Positions 47,711 to 59,069 of a DNA stretch of 64,000 nt are shown one piece after another. Source of the stretch: Talpa occidentalis (Eukaryota; Chordata; Mammalia; Eulipotyphla; Talpidae); the NCBI RefSeq assembly GCF_014898055.3, contig NW_026555331.1:96556684-96620683 (forward strand). The letters are read 5' to 3'. How positions within the stretch are numbered: position 1 is the first letter of the stretch; each line of letters begins with the position of its first letter. The position numbers and the translations under genes are program-made. The notes beneath the pieces are model-generated. The model was not told where the DNA came from. It searched no databases and was given only the letters and a program-made list of their open reading frames with translations.

Positions 47711-48677
47711 GATCCTCATCTGCTTAGGACTTGAATGAGGACCTGATACTTGTTTGTTGCCTAAAGCGTACTCAACGAGAGCCTGTCTTCTCATGGGACT
47801 CTGGCTACACAGTGTTAACTGAACTTTGTCCTGACTAATGTCAAAGGGCTAGGCCTTCAAGAGCTGGATTGTCCAACCTGTCTCAGGATTCTTATAGTTG
47901 AGATCTTAGGTTCTCTTGACAGTACCTAACTCAAGGATCTTTGGCCACCTGTTTTTATATTAGCTTCCCTGGCACAAGCCCAGGTACCTTGCCTCTTGCC
48001 TACAGCATGTCGCCCCAGTTTCTCTGTTGCTGTTAAAGTGTGAGGAGCTGGGGATTCCCTTAATTATCAGGTGTGTGTACCCTGAACAGATGGAGTTAAT
48101 ATCGTGTGAACAGTTAATGCCCTGCCCCATGCTTTGGCCAATAGGAAATGGGGATTACAAGACAAATTCTTCCTAAAATGCAGTGGATTTTGCAGTCTCT
48201 CAGAAAATGTCCCTGTGAGGTATGCAGTTGTTCTCAATATCAAATTTGGCCACTCAGTAAAGCACTTCCTGTCCTTGCCCTCCCTTCTTCTCTGCCTGCC
48301 TCATTTCCTGTTTCCTATTTCATGACTGCATCCCCAAGATTGCACCCCCAAATGATGAATTGGAGCATAAGCTTTTGCTGGCTCTGTTTTTCACAGACTC
48401 TTCCCTAAAATACCTCCAACATTTAAAGATACATCACTTATTTTTAATCATCCTCGTAGATTTTAGCCTCAGCTCCCAATTTACCCCCTAAATGAAAAAT
48501 GTTCCACATTAATTTACATCTGTCAAGTTTATATGTAGCAAATAACTTAAGGGACAGCCTGGAACCAAAGTGGTATTTGTGTCAGTCCTCAGAAGAGGCA
48601 CTTTCTGCGCCAACACTCGCCACACGTACCCTTGGTGAACATCTCCACAAGGTCAGGCTGTGCCACCCATATCCTTT
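47711..48677. other. Unique non-coding DNA
   Basis: No gene or repeat family recognised. Confidence 0.4.
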
Positions 48678-48878
48678 AGCAATAGTTCTTTTTTTTTTTT
48701 TTTTTAATAATAAATTTTATTTTTATATTCCCCCATACAATTGTTAAAGGCCCCATTGTGACCCCAATCCTTCCCCTCCCGCCCCCCACCCCCCAAAAGT
48801 GTCTCTGGTTCATAGTTTTTTGTTGATTTTGATTTTCACTTTCTTATATTCATTTTCCTGGTCCCTTATTTAAGTTTT

Positions 48879-51800
48879 CTAGATTCCTGCTATGAGTGAG
48901 ACCATCCGGTATTTTTCTTTTTCTTTTTGGCTTATTTCACTGAGCATGATCCCTTCCAGCGCCATCCATGTTGCTGCAAACTGCATGTGTTTATCTTTTT
49001 TGAATGCTGAGTAATATTCCATGGTATATATGTACCACATCTTCTTGATCCAGTCATCTATTTTTGGGCATTTGGGTTGTTTCCAAAGCTTAGCTATTGT
49101 AAACAGTGCTGCTATAAACATAGGGTGCAGGTGCTCTTTGGAATTGATGTTTCTGTTTCCTTTGGGTAAATACCTAGGAGTGGAATTGCTGGATCATATG
49201 GAAGCTCTATGTTTAGTAGGTCCAGAAATCTCCACACAGCTCTCCATAGTGGTTGGACCAGTTTGCACTCCCACCACCAGTGTAGAAGAGTTCCTTTTTC
49301 TCCACACCCTCGCCAACATTTGTTGTTGCTAGTTTTTTTAATATGTGCCATTCTCACTGGTGTAAGATGGTATCTCATGGTAGTTTTGATTTGCATTTCC
49401 CTGATTACAAGTGATGTTGAACATTTTTTCATATGTCTGTTGGCCATTTGCATTTCCTCTTCAGAGAAGTTTCTTTTTAGCTCTTCTGCCCATTTTTTGA
49501 CTGGATTATTTTCTTTGTTGTTGCTGAGTCTCATCAGCTCTTTGCAGATTTTTGTGATCAGTCCTTTATCATTAGTGTTGGGTGCAAAAATGTTCTCCCA
49601 GTTGGTGGGGTTTCTCTTTGTTTTTGTTATTGTCTCTTTTGCTGTGCAGAAGCTCTTTAATTTGATGTAGTCCCATCTGTTTATCTTTGTCTTCACTATC
49701 ACTGCTTTGGGTGATGTGTCTGTAAAGATGTCCTTGATGTGCAAATCCCGCAGTGTTTCGCCTATATTTCCTTCTATGTATTTTATGGTTTCAGGTCTTA
49801 TGTCTAGTTCTTTAATCCATTTTGAGTTGATTTTTGTGTATGGTGTGAGGTAGTGGTCAAGCTTCATTCTTTTGCATGTAGCAACCCAGTTTTCCCAGCA
49901 CCATTTATTGAACAAACTTTCTTTGCTCCAATGCATAGTCTTTGCTCCTTTGTCAAAGATTAGTTGACCATAAATCTGTGGGTTTTATTTCTGATTTTCT
50001 ATTCGATTCCATTGGTCTGTATGTCTGTTCTTGTTCCAATACCATGCAGTTTTGATGATTATGGCTTTGTAGTATAGTTTGAAGTCTGGGAGTGTGATGC
50101 CTCCATTTCCTTCTTTTTTTTTCAGTAGAGCTTTGCTATTCGGGGTTTTGGTGATTCCATATGAATTTCATCAATAATTGTTCTATTTCTTTGAAGAATG
50201 ACATTGAGATTTTGATTGGAATAGCATTGAATCTGTATATTGCTTTTGGTAGGATGGCCATTTTAATAATGTTTATTCTTCCAATCCATGAGCAGGTGAT
50301 GTCTTTCATTTCTTGTGTCTTCTTCTATTTCTTTAAAAGTGTTTTATAGTTTTCTTTGTATAGGTCCTTTACCTTTCTTTTTAGATTTATTCCCAAATAT
50401 TTGATTTTTTTTGTTTCGATAATAAAAGGGATGTTTTTTTTGATTTCTTCTTCTTCAGATTTATTGTTTGTGTATAGGAAGGCTACCTGACTTTTGCGTG
50501 TTGATTTTGTATCCTGCCACTTTACTGAATTGATTGATGAGTTGAATTAGTTTTTCTGTGGAGATTTTGGGGTTCTCTATGTATATTATCATATCATCTG
50601 CAAATAGTGATAGTTTGACTTCTTCTTTTCCTATTTGGATTCCTTGGATGTCTTTCTCTTGTCTTATTGCTCTGGCTAGGACTTCCAGTATTATATTGAA
50701 AAGCAGTGGTGAGAGTGGACATCCTTGTCTTGTTCCAGATCTTAATGGAATTGCTTTCAGCTTTTCACCATTGAGAATGATACTGGCTGTTGGCTTGTCA
50801 TAGATGGCCTTTATGATGTTGAGGTATGTTCCTTGTATCCCAAGAATTTCAAGGGCTTTTATCATGAATGGGTGTTGCACTTTGTCGAAAGCTTTCTCAG
50901 CATCTATTGATATTATCATATGGTTTTTATATTTCTTTTTGTTGATGTGATGGATAACGTGGATTGATTTTCGGATGTTAAACCATCCTTGTGCTTCTGG
51001 AATGAATCCAACTTGGTCGTGGTGAATTATCTTATGGATACATTGTTGGATTCTGATAGCTAAAATTTTATTGAGGATTTTTCCATCAGTGTTCATTAGG
51101 GAGATTGGCCTATAGTTTTCCTTTTTTGTGTTGTCCTTATTCGGTTTTGGCATTAGTGTAATATTGGCTTCATAGAACGTGTTTGGTATTGTCCCTTCCT
51201 TCTCAATTTTTTGGAAGAGTTTGTGAAGGATAGGCACTAATTCGTCTCTGAATGTTTGGTAGAATTCATTTGTAAATCCATCAGGTCCTGGGCTTTTGTT
51301 TTTGGGGAGGTTTTTGATTACCATTTCAATTTCGCTGCTTATAATTGGTCTGTTTAGGTGTTCTATTTCTTCTTTATCTAGCTTTGGGTGATTGTAGAGT
51401 TGTAGGAATTTGTCCATCTCCTCTAGATTGTTGAACTTGTTTCCATATAACTGTTCATAGTAGTTACTGATTATTCTTTTGATTTCTGCTGTGTCCGTTG
51501 TGATTTCTCCTCTTTCATTTATGATCCTGTGTATTTGTGCTTTCTCCCTTTTTTCCTTTGTGAGCCTGGCTAGGGGTTTGTCTATTTTATTATTTTTTCA
51601 AAGAACCAGCTCTTGGTTTCATTGATCTTTTGGATTGTTTTTTTAGTTTCAATTTCATTTATTTCTGCTTTGGTTTTTATTATTTCTTTTCTTCTACTGG
51701 TTTTGGGGTTTTTTGTTGTTCTTTTTCTAGATCTTTGAGCTTCGAGATTAGGTTGTTTCTTTGAGTTCTTTCTTGTTTTTTGATGTGAGCTTCTATTGCT

Positions 51801-52698
51801 ATATATTTTCCTCTTATTACTGCTTTTGCTGCATCCCATACATTTAGGATATTGGTGTCCTCCTTGTCATTCAATTCAAAGAATTTTTTAATTTCTTCTT
51901 TGATCTCCTCGTTAGTCCAGTGGTCTTCCAGTAGTGTGGCTTTTAATCTCCATGAGGTAGGATAGTTCCTTGCCTTCTTTTTATGATTTATTTCTAGTTT
52001 GATGCCTTCGTGGTCAGAAAAGATGGTTGGTATGATTTCAATCTTGGTGTATCTGTTGATGTTTGTCTTGTGCCCCAGTATGTGATCGATCCTGGAGAAT
52101 GATCCGTGTGCGCTTGAGAAAAATGTGTACTCCGTTTTTTTTGGGTTTAGTGTTCTATAGATGTCTGTTAAGCCCAAATGCTCTAGGTCCTTATTTAGAG
52201 CTTTAGTTTCTTTACTTATTTTGTTTCTTTTGATCTATCCATTGTTGATAGTGGTGTGTTGAAGTCTCCCACTACGTATGTGTTTTCTCTGATGTCTGTT
52301 TTCAGAGAGGACAACAGTTGTCTGATATATTTTGGTGCTCTTTCGTTTGGTGAGTATATGTTAATGAGTGTTATTTCTTCTTGAAGTATTGTCCCCTTGA
52401 TCATAATGTAGTGACCATTGGGGTCTCTTTTTATTTTTTTGAGTTTGAAGTCTGTTTTATCTGATATAAGTATAGCTGTTCCTGCTTTCTTTTTTGGCCC
52501 ATTTGCTTGTAGGATTGTTTTCCATCCTTTGACTTTGAGCCTATTTTTATCTTTTGTAGCTAAATGTGTTTCCTGGAGACAGCAAAAGGTTGGGTTTTGT
52601 TTCTTAATCCAGGCTGCCACTCTGTGTCTTTTTATTGAAGAGTTTAGTCCATTTACATTTAGAGTTAATATTGATATGTTAGCATCTGTATTTGCCAT
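48879..52698 (-). pseudogene. L1 ORF2 (endonuclease/reverse transcriptase), frameshifted
   Basis: ORF2p nicks the target DNA and reverse-transcribes L1 RNA. The apurinic-type endonuclease domain starts 'MANTDANISILTLNVNGLN' at 52698 with 'QETHL' and 'GDFNTPLS', then stops at 52216. It continues in another frame at 52177-51680 ('RIDHILG', 'FSDHEGIKLE'), then 51839-51582, then 51417-50461. The last segment holds the reverse transcriptase ('SPGPDGF', 'IDAEKAFDK', '[14 protein letters not shown]', catalytic 'FADD'). A one-base insertion near 50487 relative to the 30.5-kb copy shifts it again. The C-terminal part is open at 49936-49112, with the zinc-knuckle-like C-x3-C-x7-H-x4-C, and at 49121-48879. 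At least four frame breaks make it inactive. Confidence 0.92.
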
Positions 52699-52780
52699 TA
52701 TGTTTGTCTTTCCTTTGATTTTATTTATTTATTCTTTTAATAACTTTTTTTTTTTTTTTTTTTTTGGTCTTCTTTCGTTG

Positions 52781-53809
52781 TTATTCGTCCCTCTGAGGTT
52801 CTGGCTTTAGGATTCCTTGTAGTATTTTTTGGAGTGGGGGTTTAGTCGCAATGAAATTCCGGAGTTTCTCTTTGTCTGGGAAGGTCCATATTCTTTCTTC
52901 ATGGAGGAAAGAGAGCTTTGCGGGATAGAGTATTCTTGGTTGGCATCTGTTTTCTTGGAGTCTGTTGACTATGTCCCTCCACTCTCTCCTTGCCCGTAGT
53001 GTTTCTTCAGAGAAGTCTGATGTCAGCCTGATTGGTTTTCCTTTGAATGTTATCTGTTTCTTCCCTCTTGTCAGCTTCATTATTTTTTCCTTGTCCTGGA
53101 TTCTTGGGAGCTTTACTATTATGTGTCTTGCTGTGTTTTTCCTTTCGTCGTGGAAGTTTGGTGTTCTTCTTGCTTCTTGTATATCAATTTTCAGCTCCTT
53201 CTTCGCATTTGGGAAGTTCTCTTCAATTATCTCCTGGAATATTTTCTCTGTTCCTACATCTCTCTCCTCTCCTTCTGGAATTCCTATAACTCTTATATTT
53301 CCTTTCCTCATGGAGTCAGATAGTTCCCGAAGTCTTTCTTCATTCTTTTTCCTTCGTACTTCTCTTTCCTTTTCTGTTTTGGTTCTTTTTATTTCTGTGT
53401 CTTCAAGAGTACTTATTCGTTCTTCCATTTCATCTATTCTGCTTTCATTGCTTTTCCCAGAGTTCTTTAGTTCCTCCATTAATTCTTTGATCTCCTGCAT
53501 TTCTTTTACTTCCCTCTTTAGGGACTCAATTTCATTCTTCTGATCTATCACTTTTTTAATCATGGCAATTTTAAATTCTCTTTCTGGAAGGCTCAGAAGT
53601 TCTTCCAAGTTGCTGTCGTTGCAATCTGGGGAGTGGTTTTCTTTTTGTGGTGTGCTTCTTTCCTGAGGAGTTGTTAGGTTGCGTGTGGTTCTTCTACTCC
53701 CTACTGTCTGTTTTCTAATTTGTCGTATGCGTTGGGACACTGTGTTGCTCGGACTGACTGGCATCTTGGGTGAACTTCTCCGCTCCCCTCTGGCTCTTCC
53801 AGGAGCCAT
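52781..53809 (-). CDS. L1 ORF1 protein, open reading frame intact
   Basis: 342 codons, close to the usual L1 ORF1p length. ORF1p is a trimeric RNA-binding chaperone that coats L1 RNA in cytoplasmic particles and helps target-primed reverse transcription. Visible layout: a basic N-terminus (about 1-55), a charged heptad-rich coiled coil (about 75-160), an RRM beginning 'NIRVIGIPE' at 171 with 'RHIIVKL' at 228, and a C-terminal domain with 'RLTSDFS' at 251, 'RARREW' at 262 and 'YPAKLSF' at 285. The annotated start gives MAPGRARGER; an internal Met at residue 16 (53764) is an alternative start, and I cannot choose between them. No internal stop. Transcription would come from the 5' UTR promoter upstream on the minus strand. 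Whether it is expressed is unknown, and ORF2 of this copy is broken. Confidence 0.85.
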   Translation of the reverse strand: MAPGRARGERRSSPKMPVSPSNTVSQRIRQIRKQTVGSRRTTRNLTTPQERSTPQKENHSPDCNDSNLEELLSLPEREFKIAMIKKVIDQKNEIESLKREVKEMQEIKELMEELKNSGKSNESRIDEMEERISTLEDTEIKRTKTEKEREVRRKKNEERLRELSDSMRKGNIRVIGIPEGEERDVGTEKIFQEIIEENFPNAKKELKIDIQEARRTPNFHDERKNTARHIIVKLPRIQDKEKIMKLTRGKKQITFKGKPIRLTSDFSEETLRARREWRDIVNRLQENRCQPRILYPAKLSFLHEERIWTFPDKEKLRNFIATKPPLQKILQGILKPEPQRDE

Positions 53810-55010
53810 CTCTGTCTTCTGGGGGAGCTTTCTGCTGGTTTTAGGCAGTTTTTACTGAAGAAATGTCCCTGTTCTAAAATGGCGAAGCGGGATGCAGTCC
53901 CTGTGCCTCCGGTTTCAGGCACACTCTTCTGCGCACCCGGTCTGCCCCGGACGTGGGTACCTGCTCCCTCTGTGGGCTCAGACTGCTGGTCGGAAGGGGC
54001 CTGGCGTGGGCTAACTTCCCGGCTGGCCACTGGGTCCTCCAGAAGCCTTCTGCCCTTTTCAAGCAGTCTTAAGAAATTTCCTGTTTTATGGGGTGTTAGT
54101 GACTTTTTTTTTCTGGTCGCTAGGTGGCGCCAGAGATCTCTCCTATTGTCCTTGGGGGGCTGTTTTTTGCCTTCCCCCACCCCGTGGGACAGGGAACAGA
54201 GCGGGAATGGTAGGGTACACCTCAACAGCTTTGGGGTGCTGTGTCTGCCTTGTGCCCCACCGTCATGGAGAACCCACGCCCCGAATTTTCGTGCCCCGGG
54301 TCTCAGTTCAAAGCCCTCAGGTCCAGGACGCGGGCTGTAGCCCAGTTCAGTGGCGCGGGAATGGCGCCTTTTGCACCGCTCCCTTGCCTGGACGCCTGGT
54401 TCCTGCTCACTCAGGGAGGGACCTTCACCTCAGTGAGGACCTCCGCGCGTCTCCCCAAAAGCCTAGGTCGCAGGCGCGGGTACCTGGGCAGCCGCGATCC
54501 AGGTCTGCACTTGCTTTTCAAGCACGCCAAGCGCGCTGCTTTTCCGCGCCAGCTTACTGGCATCCCGGGCTGTGTGCGTGTCTCCCGGGGTCTTTGTTCT
54601 TCTCTAATGGCTCCCGGAGCCGTTCGCTCACCGCCGCGGCGAATCCTGCAGGGTTCGCCTCAGCTCCCGTTCACGGGGTGTGGTGGCTGCAATAGTTCCT
54701 TTCCACTCCCAGTCCCGCTTGCTGAGTCCTTTGTTCTTGTTGGTCGTTTTGGTTTGTTGTCTTCCTCCTCTCTGCTGGTCGGAGAGTGCCGCCTCTGTGG
54801 GCGGGGGAGGGGAGCAGGGTTCTGCGCTTCCCTCCCTTCTGGTCCTCTTTTATGGCAACTTTCTTCTTCGGGCAGTTTGCTGGAGTCACCCGTTTATCTT
54901 CCGTGTCCCAGTTCTCACTGGGACCTGCCGCTTTTCCTCCCTATTAACTTTTTTTAATGGGAGATCTTACTCGCAGCGTCTCCTCGCCGCCATGTTGCTC
55001 CGCCCTCTTC
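53810..55010 (-). promoter_or_regulatory. L1 5' UTR / internal promoter
   Basis: GC- and CpG-rich, unlike the rest of the window, ending at the L1 start near 55010. This is the region where L1s carry an internal RNA polymerase II promoter. It also holds long open frames on both strands (for example + strand 54241-54957 and 54093-54695; minus strand 54225-53701 overlapping the ORF1 start), which are likely a by-product of high GC. Promoter activity is inferred from position. Confidence 0.75.
54986..54997 (-). promoter_or_regulatory. YY1-like site at the L1 5' end
   Basis: Minus strand reads 'caacatggcggc', matching the YY1 consensus AANATGGCGGC. It lies about 13 bases inside the L1 start, the same place as the YY1 site that sets the transcription start in human L1. 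This supports placing the L1 5' end near 55010. Confidence 0.7.
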
Positions 55011-55014
55011 AATT

Positions 55015-55172
55015 GTATTTTTTTTTTAAGATTTATTTATTTATACCAGCACTGTATACAGTCAGAAGTGCGGGAGGGTGAGAGAATTCACCACAGCCAA
55101 AGCGGGGAACAAAACAGGCAGACTAATGAAATACACTGCTGAGGGGAACAGCGGGCATGGCAGGAGAGGACC
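55015..55172 (-). mobile_element. Truncated SINE fused to the L1 5' end
   Basis: Antisense subfamily B SINE: T-run, 'aagatttatttatttatacc', 'gtatacagtcagaagtgcgg', 'gagagaattcaccacagcca', ending 'gcaggagagga' with the whole tRNA-like head missing. It lies between the L1 5' end and the target duplication at 55173-55182, so it was inserted together with the L1. Eight bases (55011-55018 region, 'aattgtat') separate the L1 start from the tail run. Confidence 0.9.
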
Positions 55173-55250
55173 AGCAATAGTTTTTCTATGTGTGTTTCCA
55201 ATTCTTGGAAAGCTCTTTATCATTCATAAAACGTCTTTTCTAGTCTACTA

Positions 55251-55385
55251 TGTTCAGTAGCACAGTATTCTCAAAATATATTTGGTTTTTACCTCTTTCT
55301 TTTGGTTGATTTCCAGTTTCATATCACTATTATCCAAAATGATGCTTGATATGATTTCAGTTCTCATGAATTTATTAAGACTTGT
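55251..55385. repeat. 135-bp direct duplication, copy 1
   Basis: Starts 'tgttcagtagcacagtattc'. Aligns with 56383-56517 over 135 bp with five mismatches and no gaps, same orientation, offset 1132 bp. The sequence is antisense old-L1 ORF2 (endonuclease part), but here its flanks are not L1, so this looks like the inserted copy. Confidence 0.9.
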
Positions 55386-55819
55386 ATGTGTGCACACATA
55401 CATTTAGACTAGTTTCTCTGAGGGTTCCTGATAACTCCAACTATAAAACACATTAGAGAAAGACTCTTACTTTTTAAATTATTTTAGCATTTGGAACCCA
55501 CATCCTGACAATCTTATTTTTCTTTGTTCATTAAATATCAGACTGAATTGAGCTAGTAGTGACAGATTTCATCACCAGAAGACACTACATGTTTTAATAA
55601 TTTCTAACAGTTTAAATAGAAAGTCTGTAGTATAAAAACTTCCACTTCCTCTCCTCATTAACTTCTGTTTTCCCAAAAGTACTGATGAGAAATAAATAAT
55701 AACAAATTTTATTTCTTGTTGTTGTTTGATTGCTTTTTAATATGTATACTTCTTGTCATGGAAGAGATAAAGCTAGAGTTATGGTTAAAAACTGCTTATG
55801 TTTAAAAGGAATTTTTCTT
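55386..55819. other. Unique non-coding DNA
   Basis: No gene or repeat recognised. Confidence 0.4.
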
Positions 55820-56382
55820 CCTCATGATGGATGTGTTCAGGTTTTCTATTTTTTTCCCCCAATTCATTCTTAAAATGTTGTATTTTTCTAAGAAATTGGC
55901 CACTCTTAGTTGTCCACTTTATTGCTTGTATTTGTTTATAATACTAACTTATGATCTTTTGTATTTCTGCAGCATCTGTTGTAACTTCTCTTTAACTTCT
56001 GATATAATGTTTTCTTTCTCTTTTTTTCGTGAGTCTGACTAAAGTTTTGCCTATTTTATAAATCTTTTTAAAGAAGCAGCTGTTGGTTTTGTTGATCTTT
56101 TGGATTGTCATTTTGAACTCTATTTTGTTAATTTTGGCTTTTTTGTTAATTTATAATTTCTTTCCACCTACTGACTTTTGGTCTTGTTTTTTCTCCTTTT
56201 TCTAGTTCTTTTAGGTGTTAACTTAGATTTCTCATTTGTAATTCTTCTTGTTTCCAGAAGAAACTTCACTCTTACTACTGTTTTTTCTACATCCTATTGA
56301 TGGTAAGTTGTGTCTTCATTTACACTTATCTCCAGGTTTTTTTTTTTAATTTCACCTTTTATTTCCTCACTGATCTAATAGT

Positions 56383-56517
56383 TGTTCAGTAGCATAGTAT
56401 TCTCAAAATATATTTGGTTTTCACCTCTTTCTTTTGGTTGATTTCCAGTTTCATATCAGTATTATCCAAAACGATGCTTGATATGATTTCAGTTCTCATG
56501 AATTTATTAAGACTAGT
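56383..56517. repeat. 135-bp direct duplication, copy 2 (in L1 context)
   Basis: Partner of 55251-55385. Here the sequence continues the surrounding antisense L1 on both sides, so this is probably the source copy. Confidence 0.88.
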
Positions 56518-56562
56518 TTTGTGACCAACATATGCGCCTTCCTTGAAAATGTACAACTTATA

Positions 56563-56826
56563 GGCCTCCCTGGTGGTGCAGGTGGTTGAGCACAGGGCTA
56601 TGAAGCTGTCCACAGTCTCTGCAGTGCTGGCTTGAGCCCCTCCAGCTGCGGAGATACCCACATGGTGTGGCAGACCTCTCCTGTCTTGCCCACTGCTCCC
56701 CTCAGCAGTGTATTTCATTAGTCTGCCTGTTCTGTTCCCTGTTCTCTTTCTGGTGAATCCTCTCACCCTCCCACACATTTGGCCTATACCCCGGTTCTTG
56801 TATAAATAAATCTTAAAAAAAAAAAA
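56563..56826 (+). mobile_element. tRNA-derived SINE, subfamily A
   Basis: Sense copy from 'ggcctccctggtggtgcagg' to 'accccggttcttgtataaat' and the A-tail. Imperfect target duplication 'gaaaatgtacaacttat' / 'gaaaacgtaaaacttac' at 56545-56561 and 56827-56843. An older, more diverged copy. Confidence 0.93.
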
Positions 56827-59069
56827 GAAAACGTAAAACTTACAACTGTACATTTGAAAAAAAAGTGTATTCTGGTACTGTGGAGTGGAATTTTTCTGTA
56901 AATATTTATAAGTCTATCTCATCCAATTTTATAATGTAAAGTCATCTTTTCCTTGGTGGTTTTCTGTCTGGATGATTTGTCCACTATCATAAGTGGGATG
57001 TTGAAGACTATTGTCTTCTATTGTATTGATGCTATTGTCTTTTTTCAGTCTATCAGTATTTGTTTAATATATTTCTGTGCTGCTATGTTGGGTCATATAT
57101 ATTGTTAATTGCTATGTCTTGTTGTTACATTTATTCTTTTATCATTATATAATAAAAAGCTTCCCCCAGAAAAAGCTCAGTACCATATGATTTACCTAGA
57201 GAATTCCATCAAACTTTCAAAGAAGAATTGATATTTAGCCTTCAAAAAAAATTGAAAAGGAGAGAACAGTTGTAAATATACTCTACAAAGTCAGCATTGC
57301 CTTAATTCTAATACCAAAGATATCACTGTAATTCATCTCTTATTAACACATATGCAAAAACCCTCAACAAAATATTTGCAAACAATACATTAAGGCAATA
57401 ATATATACCATGACCAAATGGGATTTACCATAGGGAGGCAAGGATGTTTCAACATAGTCAAATCAATAAATATGATACTCCCTATCAACAAAAGGAAGAA
57501 CAAAAATAATAGAATGCTTCAATAAATGGAGACAGAGAATTTGACAAGATTCAACATCCTTTTCTGATAAAGTCTTCAACAAATTGATAGATAAGGAACA
57601 TACCTCAACACAATAAAGGCTATATATGACAAACACACAGCCAACATTATGTTCAATGGAAAAATAACTGAAAGTTTTCTTTTCTCTAAGATCAGGAACA
57701 AGACAATCATTCCAATCTTATCACTACTATCAAAATAAGGCTGGAACTCCTAGCAAGAATACTGAGGCAAGAAAATAATATCAAAGACATACACATTGGA
57801 AATGAAGTAACACTATCACTATTGTAGATTACATGGTGATATACATAAGATATCCCAAAGATTCTAATAAAAAACTATTAGAAATAATAAATGAATACAG
57901 CAAATTAGCAGACTATAAAATTAATATACAAAAAGTTGTATTTCTATATGCAGTTAATGAACTAGTAGAAAGGGAAATCAAGAATATAATCCCATTTACA
58001 ATTACATAAAAAAATTAAATATCATGGTATAAACTTAACTAAAAAGTGAAAGACCTGTACCCTGCATATTATGACATTGTTGAAATAATTAGAGGACTGA
58101 AGAAATAGAAACGTATTTTGTGTTTGTGGATTAGAAGAGTTAACATTGTTAAAATGGCTAGATAAGAGTTATATCAGATTCAATGCAATCTCTATCCCAA
58201 ATGACATTATCCACAGAAATAGAACCAAAAGATCATGAAGTTTATTTGGAACTACAAAAGACCCCAAATAGCAACAATGTTCCTGAGGAAAAAAAGAATA
58301 AACTTTGAAATCTCATGCTCTCAGACTTCAAACTATACTACAAAGTGATAGTAATTAAAACAGTGTATTGCTAGAATGAAAACAGATGCACAGAAAACAC
58401 ATCAATTGAACAGAATTGCAGGTTCAGAAATACAACCACACACACATGGTCAACCAATTTACAACAAAAGAGTCAAAAGTTTATAATAGAGTAAGGACAT
58501 CTGTTCAATAAATGCTGTTGAAAAACTGAGCAATGAATGAAAAGAATGAAACTAGATCACTATCTCACACCATACATAAAAATTAATTCAAAATGGATTA
58601 AAGACTCGCATGTAAGACCTAAGGCCATTAAAAAATACATAGGAGAAAACAAAGAACATACACTCCTTGACATCAGTTTTACAGATGTGTTTGGGGACTC
58701 AACTCCAATGGGAAGGGAAACAAAAGCAAAAAAAGCTAATGGAACTATATCAAACTAATAAGCTTCTGTACAGTGAAAGAAACTTGCATGTAAACAAAGT
58801 TACCCTACTGAACAGGAGAAGGTCTTTGCACATTATATGTTTGCAAAAGGGATAAATTTCAAAATATATAAAGAAATCATAAAACTCAACAATAAAAAGA
58901 TAATGTGATGGACAGCAGATCTGAATAAAACATTTCTACACAGAAGACATACAGATGACCAATAGGTACAGGAAAAGATGCTCATCATCTCTTATTATAA
59001 ATGAAATGTAAATGTAAAACAATAATGAAATATTACCTCACAACTCATTTGTAGAAATCACTGATCTCA

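Larger units (their letters stand above)
48688..55010 (-). mobile_element. Full-length L1 LINE, antisense
   Basis: About 6.3 kb from the 5' UTR start near 55010 to the poly(A) (a T-run at 48690-48706). Order on the minus strand: GC-rich 5' UTR about 1.2 kb, ORF1 at 53809-52781, an A-rich spacer of about 80 bp, ORF2 from 52698 to about 48879, and a 3' UTR with the G-rich run. The target duplication 'agcaatagtt' is at 48678-48687 and at 55173-55182. The second copy lies beyond a SINE fragment, so the SINE is part of the inserted unit. It closely resembles the copy at 30.5-32.6 kb. Confidence 0.95.
55820..57155 (-). mobile_element. Old L1, inverted 5' part
   Basis: Antisense old L1 ORF2, endonuclease to early reverse-transcriptase region: 'aagaagcagctgttggttttgttgatctttt', 'ttcctcactgatctaatagttgttcagtagc', 'ggttgatttccagttt', 'ggatgatttgtccactatcat'. 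It is followed at about 57160 by forward L1 starting further 3' in ORF2, so the pair looks like another 5'-inverted insertion, an ancient one. Interrupted by a SINE at 56563-56826. Confidence 0.75.

Noticed and set aside
52965..53543. 192-codon + strand ORF opposite ORF1
   Set aside because: Shadow of the coding strand of L1 ORF1; low-complexity Ser/Phe/Leu composition.
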